A stretch of DNA of 64,000 nt from Perognathus longimembris pacificus (lineage: Eukaryota > Chordata > Mammalia > Rodentia > Heteromyidae): the NCBI RefSeq assembly GCF_023159225.1, contig NC_063173.1, positions 11,384,852-11,448,851 of the forward strand, given 5' to 3'. Below the pieces are notes generated by a model that saw nothing but the letters and a program-made list of their open reading frames with translations, searched no databases and had not been told where the DNA came from. Every line of letters begins with the position of its first letter. The first letter of the stretch is position 1. The position numbers and the translations under genes are program-made. Below, piece after piece: positions 45,239 to 56,419 of the stretch.

Positions 45239-45474
45239 GCCTGGTGCTGGTTGCTCACACCTGTAATCCTAGCTCCTCAGGAGGCTAAGATTCAAAGATT
45301 GTGGTTCAAGCCAGCCCAGGCAGGAAAGTCCATGAGACTCTTATCTCCAATTAACCACCAGAAAATTGGAAATGGCTATGTGGCTCAAAGTGGCAGAGCA
45401 CTAGCTTTGAGTAAAGGAGCTCAGGGACAGTGCCCAGGCTCTGAGTTCAAGCCCCAAGACTGACACACACACCT
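45239..45474 (+). mobile_element. Composite 7SL-Geo SINE
   Basis: Sense copy inserted just after the L1 tail; ends gactgacacacacac, with a short CA start. Confidence 0.85.
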
Positions 45475-45741
45475 GAAATGAACCCTTTAAATTTGTAGAG
45501 TCCAGTAGGATTTTAAGACATTTTTATATGTATCTGGAAAGTCTAGGTACTCACATTCTAGGCTTGGCGCTATGTAAAAGATAAGTGGCACTTAGAACAC
45601 CTTAAAGGTGTAACTACAGGAGATTAAGTGAACCTACCCAAGTGTCCAAAAGTATAATCATCGTATAGTTTATCTTGTTTTTTTCTCATTTCCAAGTGAA
45701 GTGATTTTTTTTTAATTTTAGAAAAAGATATTTTAAAAAGT

Positions 45742-45865
45742 TTGATCAGGCTTGATAGTGCATGCCTTTTATTAAAGCACTCAGGAAGTCTTTGCTTCCC
45801 TGTAAGAGTATCACAGTTTGAGGCCAGCCTGGGCTACATCCAGAGACTATCTCAAAAAGAAAATG
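45742..45865 (+). mobile_element. 7SL/B1-like SINE
   Basis: Sense monomer: aggcttgatagtgcatgcct, gtttgaggccagcctgggct, ctatctcaaaaagaaaa. Confidence 0.7.
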
Positions 45866-45944
45866 TTCATGTATGAGGAAAATAAGAAATATACCCATGA
45901 TAATTCTCTGTATCACTGTTAATACTGGTTGTGTCCATTTATCT

Positions 45945-46295
45945 CGTTTTTCTTTCTTTCTTTCTTTTTTTTTCCTTTGAGGTCCTGGTCTTTGAATTCA
46001 GGATTGTGTACTTTACAGACAGGTGCTCTACCACTTGAGACATGCCCCTAGCCCTTTTGCTTTTGTTATTTCTCAAATAGGGTCTCACGTTTATGCCTGG
46101 GCCAGCCTGAACCACAATCCTCCTACTTATTCCTCCCTTGAAGCTGAGATAACAGGTGCGTACCACCACCTCTAGCATTTTATTGGTTGGGATGGGATCT
46201 TGTAAACTTTTTACTTAAGCTGGCCTCAAACTCTGGATCTCATTTTCCCAAGTAATCTAGGATTACATGTGTGAGCTACTATGCTCAGCTCAAAA
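45945..46295 (-). mobile_element. 7SL-7SL-tRNA trimeric SINE (old)
   Basis: Antisense: tRNA-like unit (ctttgaattcaggattgtgt; gctctaccacttgagaca), then two reversed 7SL-like units (tagggtctcacgtttatgcc; gatcttgtaaactttttact) ending gtgtgagctactatgctcag. Confidence 0.65.
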
Positions 46296-46792
46296 GTGCA
46301 TTGTTTTTCAGCAAAAATTATATGCTATGTACTATTATGTAACTCACCTTAGTTTATCTAAGGAAGTCTAGTTTGATCATTTAGATTTGTATCATGATTA
46401 GCCAGCAGCACAAAGCAGAAATGAGTGACTGAATTTAGTTAGAAATAAAACTGCAGAAGGGATTTGTTCCAATTACCCCAAACTAGTGAGCAAGTTGTGA
46501 ACTAATTAAGAAGGGCAGTCATAACTCTACTGATATAGTCCTGCCACTGTGCTCTCGAGAATCCTGTGAATAGACAGGTTAAATAACAGTCTGAGCTACA
46601 CAAATTGGATTGACAGCACATCCTCTATAAAATAACAATTCATGTATTAAAAATAGAGCTCCTAAAAAAATGGAGCTCCTCTATGTTTTCTTGAATTTCA
46701 AATGCATTTTAATGTAATGTGTTTATTGGCATTGATAGATCCTCAGATTAATCCTTTCACTTAACCATAAAACAAATGAAATATCATTACCA

Positions 46793-46816
46793 AAAGAAAG
46801 AAAGAAAGAAAGAAAG
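46793..46816 (+). repeat. (AAAG)n microsatellite
   Basis: About six AAAG units. Confidence 0.9.
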
Positions 46817-46877
46817 CTGCAGGAGTGTGAGGACACCTTCATTTATGCATTTCTTAGGAGGGACAAAAGTGCTTTAA

Positions 46878-46945
46878 GATGCACAAAAATGGCTCAGTGA
46901 TAGAGCACTCAAGGCCTCAGATTCAGTCCCCAGAACCACTACTTT
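46878..46945 (+). mobile_element. tRNA-like SINE fragment
   Basis: atggctcagtgatagagcac, cagattcagtccccagaacc: A and B boxes of an ID-type monomer. Confidence 0.55.
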
Positions 46946-47164
46946 TGCATCTTATACCCCTGCCAAATGCACAACAGATTGTAAATACACACACATAGGC
47001 ACACAACAATACACAAAAAAACTACTTATATTCAGAATATGATGACTGATTCAGTGTTTCCACAGAAAGCCAAGCTGACTAAAAGCTTTCCTTTTGTCTA
47101 GTTTACGGTTGACCAAGTACCTCGAATGATGGAAAGGCATTTTAGTCTTTTTTAAGCTGTGGAC

Positions 47165-47350
47165 TTATCCTAGCTACTAAGGAGGCTGAGATCTCAGTTT
47201 GAAGCCAGCCAGAGTAGACATCTATGAGACTCTTACCTGCAAAAAAAAAAGTTGGAACTGAAGGCATGACTCAAATGGTAGAGTGCCAACTGTGAGCAGA
47301 AAAAGCCAATGAGATTATAAGAACCTGACTTCAAGACCCTAGTTCCTGTA
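47165..47350 (+). mobile_element. Composite 7SL-Geo SINE, degenerate
   Basis: Sense: tatcctagctactaaggagg, atgagactcttacctgc, gactcaaatggtagagtgcc. CA units follow at about 47352-47385. Confidence 0.7.
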
Positions 47351-47981
47351 TGTACACACACACAAACACACACTCACACAACACAGCATGGACAATCATA
47401 CATACCATTTCAACAGAGAACTTGTAATGAAAAATAATGTGTGGGGAGTGACATTTATTGAAATACACCACTCTTTGCCATGTATGTGAGATATTTTGCA
47501 CAAAGTATTTAGAATTCCAAGTAGTTTAATTTTCTAGCACACAATAGAGGATATTGCAGTGCTTTGGGAGACCAGGGAAACGTTGTTACAGTCTCATATT
47601 TGAGACATAAATGGGACATTTGACTTTTTCTAGAGGTTCTATCAAGAAAGTACAGCTACTCAGCTATCCTTAATTGAAAAATAGTCCTTTTCTGTTGGGG
47701 AAGGTCATCCTTTTCAAGTGAGCACATGTCTTTGGGAGGGACACATATAGAGTAGTGAGGGAGGAAGGGGCCACCCGTCTGGCCAGCCACATCAGCTGAA
47801 TCAACCTCTGTGGTCAGTGCTGTGACATTTGTCACAGACATTTGCCTTCACATCTTTTAGCTTGCTGGCTTTTGAATCCACATACTTTCAGAGCCCTTCT
47901 TCTTCCCAGTAGACTGTGATGGCTCCTTTAGGACAGCTACAGCAGGAAACTCCTTTTGCTGACTCATAAAGAGAATATTTA

Positions 47982-48062
47982 AGAATTGGAGACATGGCTC
48001 AGTTAGTAGAGCACTAGCCAGGTACTGAGTTTGAGTCCCGGTCTCAGACCTAGGAAAGAAAG
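47982..48062 (+). mobile_element. tRNA-like SINE monomer
   Basis: gagacatggctcagttagta, gagtttgagtcccggtctca, GAAA-rich tail. A SINE rather than a functional tRNA. Confidence 0.6.
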
Positions 48063-48601
48063 AAAAGAAAAGGAATATTTAGATGGATCTCCAAAACGCA
48101 AGTTCAGGACTCCTGTCTCTAGTTTGAGTTGCAGCAGCCTCTGTGTAGCTAGAAGCCAGACCTTACACAAACTTGTCTTTCTTCCCTGTTCCCCCACAAC
48201 ACTAAGGCCTCTATGAGGACCTTTATCTCAGGCTGTTTCATACCAGGGTTTCTCACATTTGCTTTTCCCTCCCAATAGAAAGTGAGTTCACAGAGGAAAC
48301 AGATTGTATCTTTTCCTTTTTGAGTCATCATAGCATCTAGCACAAACGTGTTCAAGCATTTATTTAATTGAACTCACCAAACTGTGTACTTGATTCTCTT
48401 CTGGTGATACTGGGGTTCGAATTCTAGGCCTTTGACTCACTTTTAAAAGGCAGTCAGTCATATGTTACTATTTGACATATGCACAGTTCTAAAAAGCATG
48501 GATTTCTGGCCTTCTAGCTACAATAAGTTCTATCACTAGGAAAAACGTTAGCTAAGAAAGATGCTAAGAAACAGACTTCATGAGTATAAAAGTGAGTACT
48601 G

Positions 48602-48798
48602 GGAGCTGGGAATAATATGGCCTAGTGGTAGAGTGCTTGCCTCATTACATGAAGCCCTGGGTTCGATTCCTCAGCACCACAAATATAGAAAAAGCCAGAA
48701 GTGGTGCTGTGGCTCAAGTGGTAGAGTGCTAGCCTTGAGCAAAAAGACGCCAGGGACAGTGCCCAGGCCCCCGAGTTCAAGCCCCAGTACTCGCCAAA
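48602..48798 (+). mobile_element. IDL-Geo SINE with 14-bp TSD
   Basis: Sense full-length copy; aaaagtgagtactg is at 48588-48601 and 48799-48812. Confidence 0.93.
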
Positions 48799-49348
48799 AA
48801 AAGTGAGTACTGACAGCCAGAACATTTAGATTTATACTTTATTTCCCTTTGATTTTTAATGGGGAAAAAGCCTTGTTTCCATTAATAAAAGAAAAATTTC
48901 TCTAGACTTTCCCATCGCTTCAACCTGTCCCTTCTCTTCTTTTACTGTCAACATCTTACTTTTAACACAGTCTTCCATTGCTTACGGTCTTTTCTGAGTG
49001 GAATCCAAAGACAAATAATATTAGATTCTATAAAAACAACAACCAAGATTCAACTATATGTGATACATAAGAGACATACTTTAGAAGATAAGATTCTTTG
49101 AAAGAAAAATGATGGGAAAAGATCATATAAACAGCAAACATCAGAATATAAGACACATATGACAAAAACAAATTTAAAACATTTAAAACAAAAAGGATAT
49201 TGAGAGAGATAAAAGGTGGTATTTTATTATGAGAAAAGTGTATTCAATTGAAGACATAAAATTTATGAACATACTTGTACCTAATGATAGGGCCCCAAAA
49301 TACATAAAACAAGAACTGTCACTAATGAAGTGTGAAAGAGCCAGTTCA

Positions 49349-50141
49349 GTTGCCAGAATTTCATTGAGAAATTTTGCATCAATGTTCATCAGAAATGGGT
49401 CTATAGTTCTAAGTAAGCCAGAGTCAGAGAAACATAGATTTCATCTTTTCTCTCATTTGTCATAACTAGAATGTCCCTATAAATCTACAAGTGAACACAA
49501 TGAAAATTAAAAGACAAATACATGTGGACATGATTAATTATACAGGTCTCTAGACATTCACACAGTGAGACCAAAGGAGGATATTCTTAGGAGAGGATCA
49601 CAAAGGCTCAATAGCTGGTGTACATGGTTATATAAAATTATATTTATCAAAATGAGCTCCAAGAAATGGAAACAGGGCTTTTCTTTTCCTCCTTTGTTGC
49701 TGTTTTTGTTTTCTGTGCCTTTTGCCTTGTTGTAAATTTATCTGTTTTGGAGGATAAGAGGAACACAAATGGTGAGACAAAGGGTGAACAAAGGCAGCAG
49801 TGATAGTAGATACTATGTTGAAAATGAAATATACAACTTGTGGGGGAGAGGAGAAAACTGGGAGAAAGTGAGGGAAGGGGTGAGTGACACTGTTCAAAAA
49901 GAAATGTACTCTAACTTATATAACTGTAACCCCTCTGTACATCACCTTTACAGTAACAATAAAAATGTAAAAAAAAACAACAACCAACCAAAATATTAAA
50001 AGGGGCATTGGGGGGAGGGAAAGTGGGAGAAAAATGAGGGAGGGGTAACAATGTTAGACAAGAAATGTACTCATTACCTTACTTACATAACTGTAACCCC
50101 TCTATATATCACCTATACAATAAAATAAAATAAATATTTAA
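49349..50141 (+). mobile_element. 5'-inverted (twin-primed) L1 insertion with TSD
   Basis: Inserted in an older L1. The first 62 bp or so are antisense L1 reverse-transcriptase sequence: the complementary strand reads MNIDAKFLNEILA, a known L1 motif. The rest is sense L1 3' end. Two purine-rich 3'-UTR tails follow in tandem (about 49830-49975 and 49990-50141). The TSD aaagagccaRttca is at 49335-49348 and 50142-50155, one mismatch. Confidence 0.75.
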
Positions 50142-50187
50142 AAAGAGCCAATTCAACAATAATAGTTGGAGGCTTCAGTACCTTCAC

Positions 50188-50440
50188 TGTTGGCTGAGTG
50201 CCTGTGGCTGACACCTATAATCCTGACTACTCAGGAGGCTGAGATCTGAGGATCATAGTTTGAAGCCAGCTTGGGCAGATAAATGCAAGATAAATGCAAG
50301 AGACTCTTATCTCCAATTACCTAGCGAAGTGCTGAGAGTGGAGATGTGACTCAGGTGGTAGAGCACCAGCTTTGAGTGGAGAAAACTAAGCAAGAGAGCA
50401 AGGCCCAGTCCCAGAACTATTACACTCACATACGATAAAA
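50188..50440 (+). mobile_element. Composite 7SL-Geo SINE nested in old L1
   Basis: Sense copy with an 11-bp internal tandem duplication (ataaatgcaag). The L1 text ccttcact before and acttcact after marks the target site. Confidence 0.82.
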
Positions 50441-50599
50441 AAAAACTTCACTTTGAATAATTGATAGGCTAAGTAGAAAATAAATAGCTTTGAACAATAT
50501 ACACTTTATACCTGTAGGAGACTCCAGTAATAGAAGGTAATTCTGAACACGTGGAACCACCTGAGGCTATACCTTGGTTGTAAGAGTGTTTGCCTAGCC

Positions 50600-50675
50600 A
50601 GGTACCAGTGGCTCATTCCTGCAATCCTAGCTCCTCAGGAGGGTGGGACCTGAGGGCCACAGAAGCCAGCCTTTG
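50600..50675 (+). mobile_element. 7SL-like SINE head, interrupted
   Basis: ggtaccagtggctcattcct and agctcctcaggaggg; truncated by the IDL-Geo insertion that follows. Confidence 0.6.
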
Positions 50676-50886
50676 AGAGCTGGGAATATGGCTTAGTGGT
50701 AGAGTGCTTGCCTCACATACATGAAGCTCATGTGGTGCCCTTAGCACCACATATACAGAAAAAGCCAGAAGTGGCGCTGTGGCTCCAGTGGTAGAGTGCT
50801 AGCCTTGAGCAAAAGGAAACCAGGGACAGTGCTCAGGCCTTGAGTTCAAGCCCCAGGACTGGCCAAAAAAAAAAAAAAAAAAAAAA
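50676..50886 (+). mobile_element. IDL-Geo SINE with TSD (arm 1 of inverted pair)
   Basis: Sense full-length copy with a long A tail. aagccagcctttg at 50663-50675 is repeated as aagccagtctttg at 50887-50899. Confidence 0.92.
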
Positions 50887-50928
50887 AAGCCAGTCTTTGG
50901 TTTCTATTGAATAATGTAAGTTTCTTTT

Positions 50929-51130
50929 CTTTTTTTTTGGCCAGTCCTGGGGCTTGGACTCAGGGCCTGAGCACTGTCCCTGGCTTCTTTTTGCTCAAGG
51001 CTAACACTCTGCCACTTGAGCCACAGCGCCACTTCTGGCCATTTTCTGTATATGTGGTGCTGGGGAATTGAACCCTGGGCCTCATGAATACGAGGCAGGC
51101 ACTCTAGCCACTAGGCCATATCCCCAGCTC
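50929..51130 (-). mobile_element. IDL-Geo SINE with 15-bp TSD (arm 2 of inverted pair)
   Basis: Antisense full-length copy; atgtaagtttctttt is at 50914-50928 and 51131-51145. It lies 42 bp from the sense copy. Confidence 0.94.
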
Positions 51131-51344
51131 ATGTAAGTTTCTTTTTATTCAACCATGTGTTATATGTGTTGCAAGTGGGGTTTTTTTTCTCTCTTTTTGC
51201 TTTGTTTATGGAATCCTTTGTCATGTAAAGCTTTAACCACTGTTGATCTTATCTTTTGATCTTATCTAAGAAATACTTCTAATCCTAAATTCATACTGAT
51301 GCTTTTTCATATTCCTTTCTTTTTTTTTTTTTTGCTGTTTTTGT

Positions 51345-51475
51345 TGTCTTTTTCTCTTTTTTTTATTAAACTTCTTTCTTTATTGTCAAAGTATGGTACA
51401 GAGGGATTACAAATTCATATGTAAGGCAGTGAGTACATTTCTTGTCTTCTTTTCTCATAGTTGGAAATTTTTAGG
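51345..51475 (-). mobile_element. L1 3'-UTR tail
   Basis: Antisense tail: tctttattgtcaaagtatgg, acagagggattacaaattca, gtacatttcttgtcttc. Confidence 0.65.
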
Positions 51476-51497
51476 GTAGTTTTTTGTTTGTTTTGTT

Positions 51498-51648
51498 TTG
51501 TTTTTTGAGACAGGGTCTTTCTTGTTTTATAATCCAGGATGGCTTAGAATTTGCTATGTAGCCCTGGCTAGCCTCAAACTCCCTACCTCCTGCCTCAGCC
51601 TCCTGAGTGCTGGTATGACAGACATTCACCATCACACCCAGTTTGAGG
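51498..51648 (-). mobile_element. 7SL/B1-like SINE
   Basis: Antisense, nearly complete monomer: gagacagggtctttcttg, tgctatgtagccctggct, cctcagcctcctgagtgctg. Confidence 0.75.
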
Positions 51649-51654
51649 AGATGG

Positions 51655-51908
51655 GGGAGAGGCTACCACTTGAGCTTTTTCTGCATTAGTTATTTTTCAA
51701 AGTGGTTCTCACATTTATATCTGGAGCAGCCTGGGCCATGATCCTCCTCTATTTCTACTCCCATGTGAATAAGGGTGATGGACACATGTTCCCATGCCTG
51801 GTGCTTAATTGGTTGAGATGGAGTTCCTGAAACTTCCTGCTCAAGCTGGAAATTCAGTTCTCCCAAACATTGCCTCTCAATTACATGCATGAACCATTGT
51901 GCCAAGCG
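51655..51908 (-). mobile_element. Old dimeric/trimeric 7SL-like SINE
   Basis: Antisense: gaggctaccacttgagcttt (tRNA-like remnant), agtggttctcacatttatat and a second unit gagatggagttcctgaaact, ending near gcatgaaccattgtgcc. Confidence 0.55.
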
Positions 51909-52420
51909 TAAACTCCCAACTTAAAGTTTTATTTTATATGTTTGATTTCTTTAGACTGAGATTGTGAATGGGGGAGCTAATTGTATCTTTTACATGGAAA
52001 ATAGGTGTCCTATTATATCTTATTGAATTTAAATAATATCTCTTTAAAAAGAAAATATAGTGAGAGAATGAACTGTCCTGGAGGAAAAAAAAAATCATGG
52101 ACCCAATAGTCAATTTGAAAATTTTACCCTGCTCTTTTATCTATATTTAGAATATAAATGCACAGCAGTCAGGCCATACAACAACAACGTGGAATGTGTT
52201 GAGTGTTCCCAAGCACCAAGCAAAAAGTTGCAAACACACTCTGGATTGGAGATTGAAGCAGAATAGGCCATCTGCTTTCCATTAAAATGTCTCCTGTTCT
52301 AGTAGATAAGAAACTGCAGAGATATTTTTAGATTTATTGAAGAATTTTTCCCTCTGAGGAATGGCACACATTTGGCCTTATGTTCTTACCTAGAGCAGTT
52401 GTGTTAATGAGCATCTTAGC

Positions 52421-52424
<4 letters not shown>

Positions 52425-52473
<49 letters not shown>
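52425..52473 (+). repeat. (TG)n microsatellite
   Basis: About 24 uninterrupted TG units, with no adjoining SINE. Confidence 0.97.
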
Positions 52474-52475
<2 letters not shown>

Positions 52476-53261
52476 TTATGACTTGGTAAGTTAAGCCTGC
52501 TCAGGGTTTGGCCTTATCTGTTAGGGCTTAGCAAAGGTGAATGATCTGGAGATAGCCGGCCCTTGCCCTGAGTTGAGTAGGCATGCATTCCCTGAAGATT
52601 AGCAGAGTCATAGCACAGCTGAGTTCTGGTAGCCACCCTTTCTTGTTAAGTGGCTGTCCTGAGAATAGTTGCCTCACTCATAGTTCATACCCTAAAGTTC
52701 CATCACTACAAGCAGGAGGCTTCATGGGTGGCCCCTGAATCCAATACTGGCTGGCTAAGCTTCAGGTTTGGTGAGCAGGACCAAAGCCAGCACTTTAGCC
52801 CCTTGCCTGCTAGGGTTGACTTGCATTCTCAACAGTCTAGCACTCTCAATAGTCAAGCCTCCCAGCTAGTAAGAGCATCTTCAAGTCAGGGATACACTAA
52901 CAGATTCCAGGGTCCATTTAGTTTGCTTTTTTTCTTCCTATTACAGAAGAGGGGCTGCTGTAAACCCCACAATTAGAATATCTCTCCTTGCTTTGCAGCT
53001 TCTCAGCTCACATCCCTTAAAGTAGGATTTTATTCTCAGAATCAAATTTTGTAGACTGTTTCCTAAATACCCTTTTAAATACCTTTGTAGTTTTTTCCCG
53101 TTTTTCTATCCCATTGTTTTGCTTTTCTTTTGAGCTGCTGGAATAACATCCTATCAAATCTCTCCTCTGATCTTGCATGTTCTGAATCATTTTCCACATG
53201 GTCAGTAGAGTCATTTTCTAAAACACAAACTTGAAACGCCCTAGTTAAAAATCCTTCTCAA

Positions 53262-53498
53262 GCTGGACATTAGTGACTCACGCCTGTAATCCTAGCTACT
53301 CAGGAGGCTGAAATCTGAGGATCTCAGTTCAAAGCCAGCTCAGTGAGACTCTTATCTCCAGTTAACCACCAGAAAACCGGAAGTGGTGCTGTGGCTCAAG
53401 TGGCAGAGAGCTCTAGCCTTGAGCTGAAGAGCTGAGGGACAGTGCCCAGGCCCAGAGTTAAAGAGTCACGACCGACCACCCCCCCCCCCCAAAAAAAA
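53262..53498 (+). mobile_element. Composite 7SL-Geo SINE with TSD and C tract
   Basis: Sense full copy. About 11 C separate body and A tail (gaccgaccaccccccc). aaaaatccttctcaa at 53247-53261 and aaaaatccttcccaa at 53499-53513 flank it. Confidence 0.9.
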
Positions 53499-53812
53499 AA
53501 AAATCCTTCCCAAAGGCTTCCTACTATTTGGTAGCAAGTTCCATCCCTTTATCAGGGATTCATATATGTTTGCTCCCTATCCCTGTCCCTAAATCAGATT
53601 ACCTTTTTGTCCTAATTTACTGCCACTGTACAATGTGTACTCCAAGCATACTGAACTATTTACATACGTTACTAATGTCACATATATCCTCATGCCTTCA
53701 TGTGTAGAATGAATGTATATTTCTGTCCCCATTTCATATAACTAATAAACTTCTACTCATATTTCAAGGCCAACTAAAATGTTTCTTCCTTTGAGTAGAC
53801 ATTCTTTTTTTT

Positions 53813-54019
53813 TTTTTTTTTTTTTTTTTCCAGTCCTGGGGCTTGCACTCAGGGCCTGAGCACTATCCCTGGCTTCTTTTTGCTCAAGGCTAGCACTTTG
53901 CCACTTGAGCCACAGTGCCACTTCTGGCCGTTTTCTATATATGTGGTGCTGAGGAATCGAACCCAGGGCTTTATATATAGGAGGCAAGCACCCTTGCCAC
54001 TAGGCCATATTCCCAGCCC
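53813..54019 (-). mobile_element. IDL-Geo SINE with perfect ~21-bp TSD
   Basis: Antisense full-length copy. The target sequence beginning tgagtagacattc and running into T's is repeated exactly at 53792-53812 and 54020-54040. Confidence 0.94.
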
Positions 54020-54040
54020 TGAGTAGACATTCTTTTTTTT

Positions 54041-54112
54041 CTTCTTCTTCTTTATTGTCAAGGTGAAGTACAGAGGGGTTACAGTTTCATATGTAAGGCA
54101 AGTACATTTCTT
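54041..54112 (-). mobile_element. L1 3'-UTR tail abutting a SINE
   Basis: Antisense: tctttattgtcaaggtgaag, acagaggggttacagtttca, gtacatttc. The IDL-Geo SINE follows directly. Confidence 0.7.
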
Positions 54113-54118
54113 TTTTGT

Positions 54119-54328
54119 TTTGTTTTGTTTTTGTTGCCAGTCCTGGGGCTTGGACTCAGGGCCTGAGCACTGTCCCTGGCTTCTTTTTAATCAAGGCTAG
54201 CACTCTACCACTTGAGCCACAGTACCACTTCTGGCTTTTTCTATATATGTGGTGCTGAGGAATCGAACCCAGGGCTTCATGTATACGAGGCGAGCACTTT
54301 TATCACTAGGCCATATTCCCAGCCCCCT
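54119..54328 (-). mobile_element. IDL-Geo SINE adjoining an L1 tail
   Basis: Antisense full-length copy with TTTTG-rich tail. After it the text gacattctt (54329) repeats the sequence at 54026-54034, before the L1 tail, so SINE and L1 tail may form one insertion. Confidence 0.88.
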
Positions 54329-54579
54329 GACATTCTTAATCCTTCTCAAACTGCTTCTTCAATTCCCAACATTCTGAATATATATGTAGATAAAAATTTA
54401 AGTGACCTATAGACAAACCTCTGTGTAAAGAAGGTACTTGTGCCATGCTGACACAGAATAAGCATTTGCTAGCTGGTAACTATTCTGATGAAGAAGAAAT
54501 CCCGAATAAATCAGTTTATGTGTCACTCCCACCACCATCAAAACCTTGTTATGTGAGTTCAATTAAAAATTTGCTTTTT

Positions 54580-54702
54580 ATGTGCCCATCCTGGGGCTAA
54601 GATGCTGTTCCTTAATTTTGTTGCTTTTTTTTCAAACCACAGTCCTCAAATCTCATTCTCCTGAGTAGCTAGGATTAGTCATGAGCTACTGTTGCCAGAC
54701 TA
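54580..54702 (-). mobile_element. Truncated composite 7SL-Geo SINE
   Basis: Antisense: a shortened Geo module (catcctggggctaagatgct), then tcaaaccacagtcctcaaat and a reversed head. Internally deleted. Confidence 0.65.
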
Positions 54703-55239
54703 AGTTAAGGGGGAAATATCAGCAAAGGAGTGAAGATCACAGAAAGAAAAATTGAACTTGGAAGGGAATTTGCAAATTAAAATATGATAAAAGTGAGCAC
54801 CCAAAAGAGGATGAAAGGGCTGAAAGAATTTGGTGTTTTGGATTTTTACAAGAAAAAAATTCAGGAAAAATAATTTATGAGAAATCTATCTGTGCTATTT
54901 CTCTCTACTAGAGAAACAAAGGCATCTTTAACAGAGGGAACAGATTTGTGTTCTATGAGGTTTGTGTTCAGTGGCTTAAGAGGTATTTAGGGGTAAGGCA
55001 GAGTTCCAGCTGCCCTCCAGCAGGAACCTTGAATGACTCAAGAGGTTCCGACCATACTGTCATTAGAAAGGGTGCCGGCAGAAGCTGTGCCGCCCACCAG
55101 TTTGGCCACTAGAAAGGGCATTCCTGCACAGGGTTGCAAATTGAGCCCAGTTACTCCAGTACTTCCTGTAACTATAATTCAGTGTCGTTGTGATACTTTT
55201 CAGGAAAATCAACATGACCTATATTAAGATACTGAGTGA

Positions 55240-55455
55240 TGGGCTGGGAATATGGCCTAGTGGTAAAGTGCTCACCTCGTATACAGGAAGCCCTGGGTTC
55301 GATTCCTCAGCACCACATATATAGAAAAAAGCCAGAAGTGGAGCTGTGGCTCAAGAGGTAGAGTACTAGCCTTGAGCAAAAAGAAGCCAGGGACAGTGCT
55401 CAGGCCCTGAGTCCAAGTCCCAGGACTGGCAACAAAAACAAAACAAATAAACAAA
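55240..55455 (+). mobile_element. IDL-Geo SINE with 14-bp TSD
   Basis: Sense full-length copy; aagatactgagtga is at 55226-55239 and 55456-55469. Confidence 0.94.
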
Positions 55456-55669
55456 AAGATACTGAGTGAAAATAGTTTTTGTTTGTTTTAAGTAGAAGCT
55501 TCTTTGACCAAATTAATTCCAAAATAATATCTTATTTTTGCCAGTGTTGAAGATGAAATAAAAGAATCTTGGCCAATGGCAGTCAAATATGAACATTTAG
55601 ACTGACTAGACTCAGGTTTTAGCAGAGATAGTGAGGTTGGTTGTAATGGCCTTTATTTTCCTTCGGCCT

Positions 55670-55835
55670 GAGTTCTGACTCCACTCTCTTTACTCACTAG
55701 CTGTGTAAGATATATCTCAATATCCCCATCTCTAAAATGAAGCTAATGATTTATTTTGTCCTTAAGGTGAAAATTAACTCAGATTAAAAAAGTGCCTAGC
55801 ACAGTGCCAAGAACATAGTACACATTCTAAATAGC
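55670..55835 (-). repeat. MIR-like SINE
   Basis: Antisense: cactagctgtgtaagatata, ccatctctaaaatgaagcta, gtgcctagcacagtgccaag. Confidence 0.7.
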
Positions 55836-56419
55836 ATCTTTTTTGTTTTCCCTCTTCCCTTTTATTTTGAGAAAATAAAGACCTTTTTTAAAAAAATCAC
55901 TCTGGACTTATGACCAAACTGGAAATGCAACAGTACTTTTCATTTTAATAATGAACTTCAGATCTAAAATATCTTTATTGCCTAAGTGTCCCCTTCTCCA
56001 CAAAGAACTAATCCTCTTAGTCTTCCTAAGCCAGAGAGTTCGTTCTCCACCAGCCCTTTGATACTCTACTGTTTACAGTTTCTAAAGATCAGGCAGTTTC
56101 AAGAATAGTCCCTTGATTTATTTTGAAATAATTTCTAATTTCCATATTAATAAAAATAGCTTTGCATTTCTTGAGCCCTAATCCTAGTAAGAACAAGGAA
56201 AGGGGATTAGATTGTATTGACATCTATAAAGCAGTTTAAAATGTACACATCACAATTCCAGGAAAGCTAATCACTACTACAACCTTTGAACTATAAAGGA
56301 GTAAAGCTCACACATTTATTCTCTGTAGTCTTGACCTTCAAAAAAATATAGATACAGTTCTGAGAAACTATTTTATGAGCAGTGGTGAAATATATATGTG
56401 GGTATGTCATTGACAAAAG

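Larger units (their letters stand above)
49000..50561 (+). mobile_element. Old L1 ORF2 fragment, interrupted twice
   Basis: Sense L1 ORF2 relic. The pieces align in order with remembered L1: agattcaactatatgtgata and gatgggaaaagatcatataa (49000-49348), attcaacaataatagttgga (50151), and tttgaacaatatacacttta and tctgaacacgtggaacc (50441-50561). It is broken by a younger L1 (49349-50141) and a SINE (50188-50440). Confidence 0.72.

Noticed and set aside
47982..48062. Possible tRNA gene
   Set aside because: A and B boxes are present, but the sequence lacks a complete cloverleaf and ends in an A-rich SINE tail.
49229..49465. ORF with KYIKQELSL-type peptide
   Set aside because: Part of a degenerate L1 ORF2 fragment and an L1 insertion junction; not a host gene.
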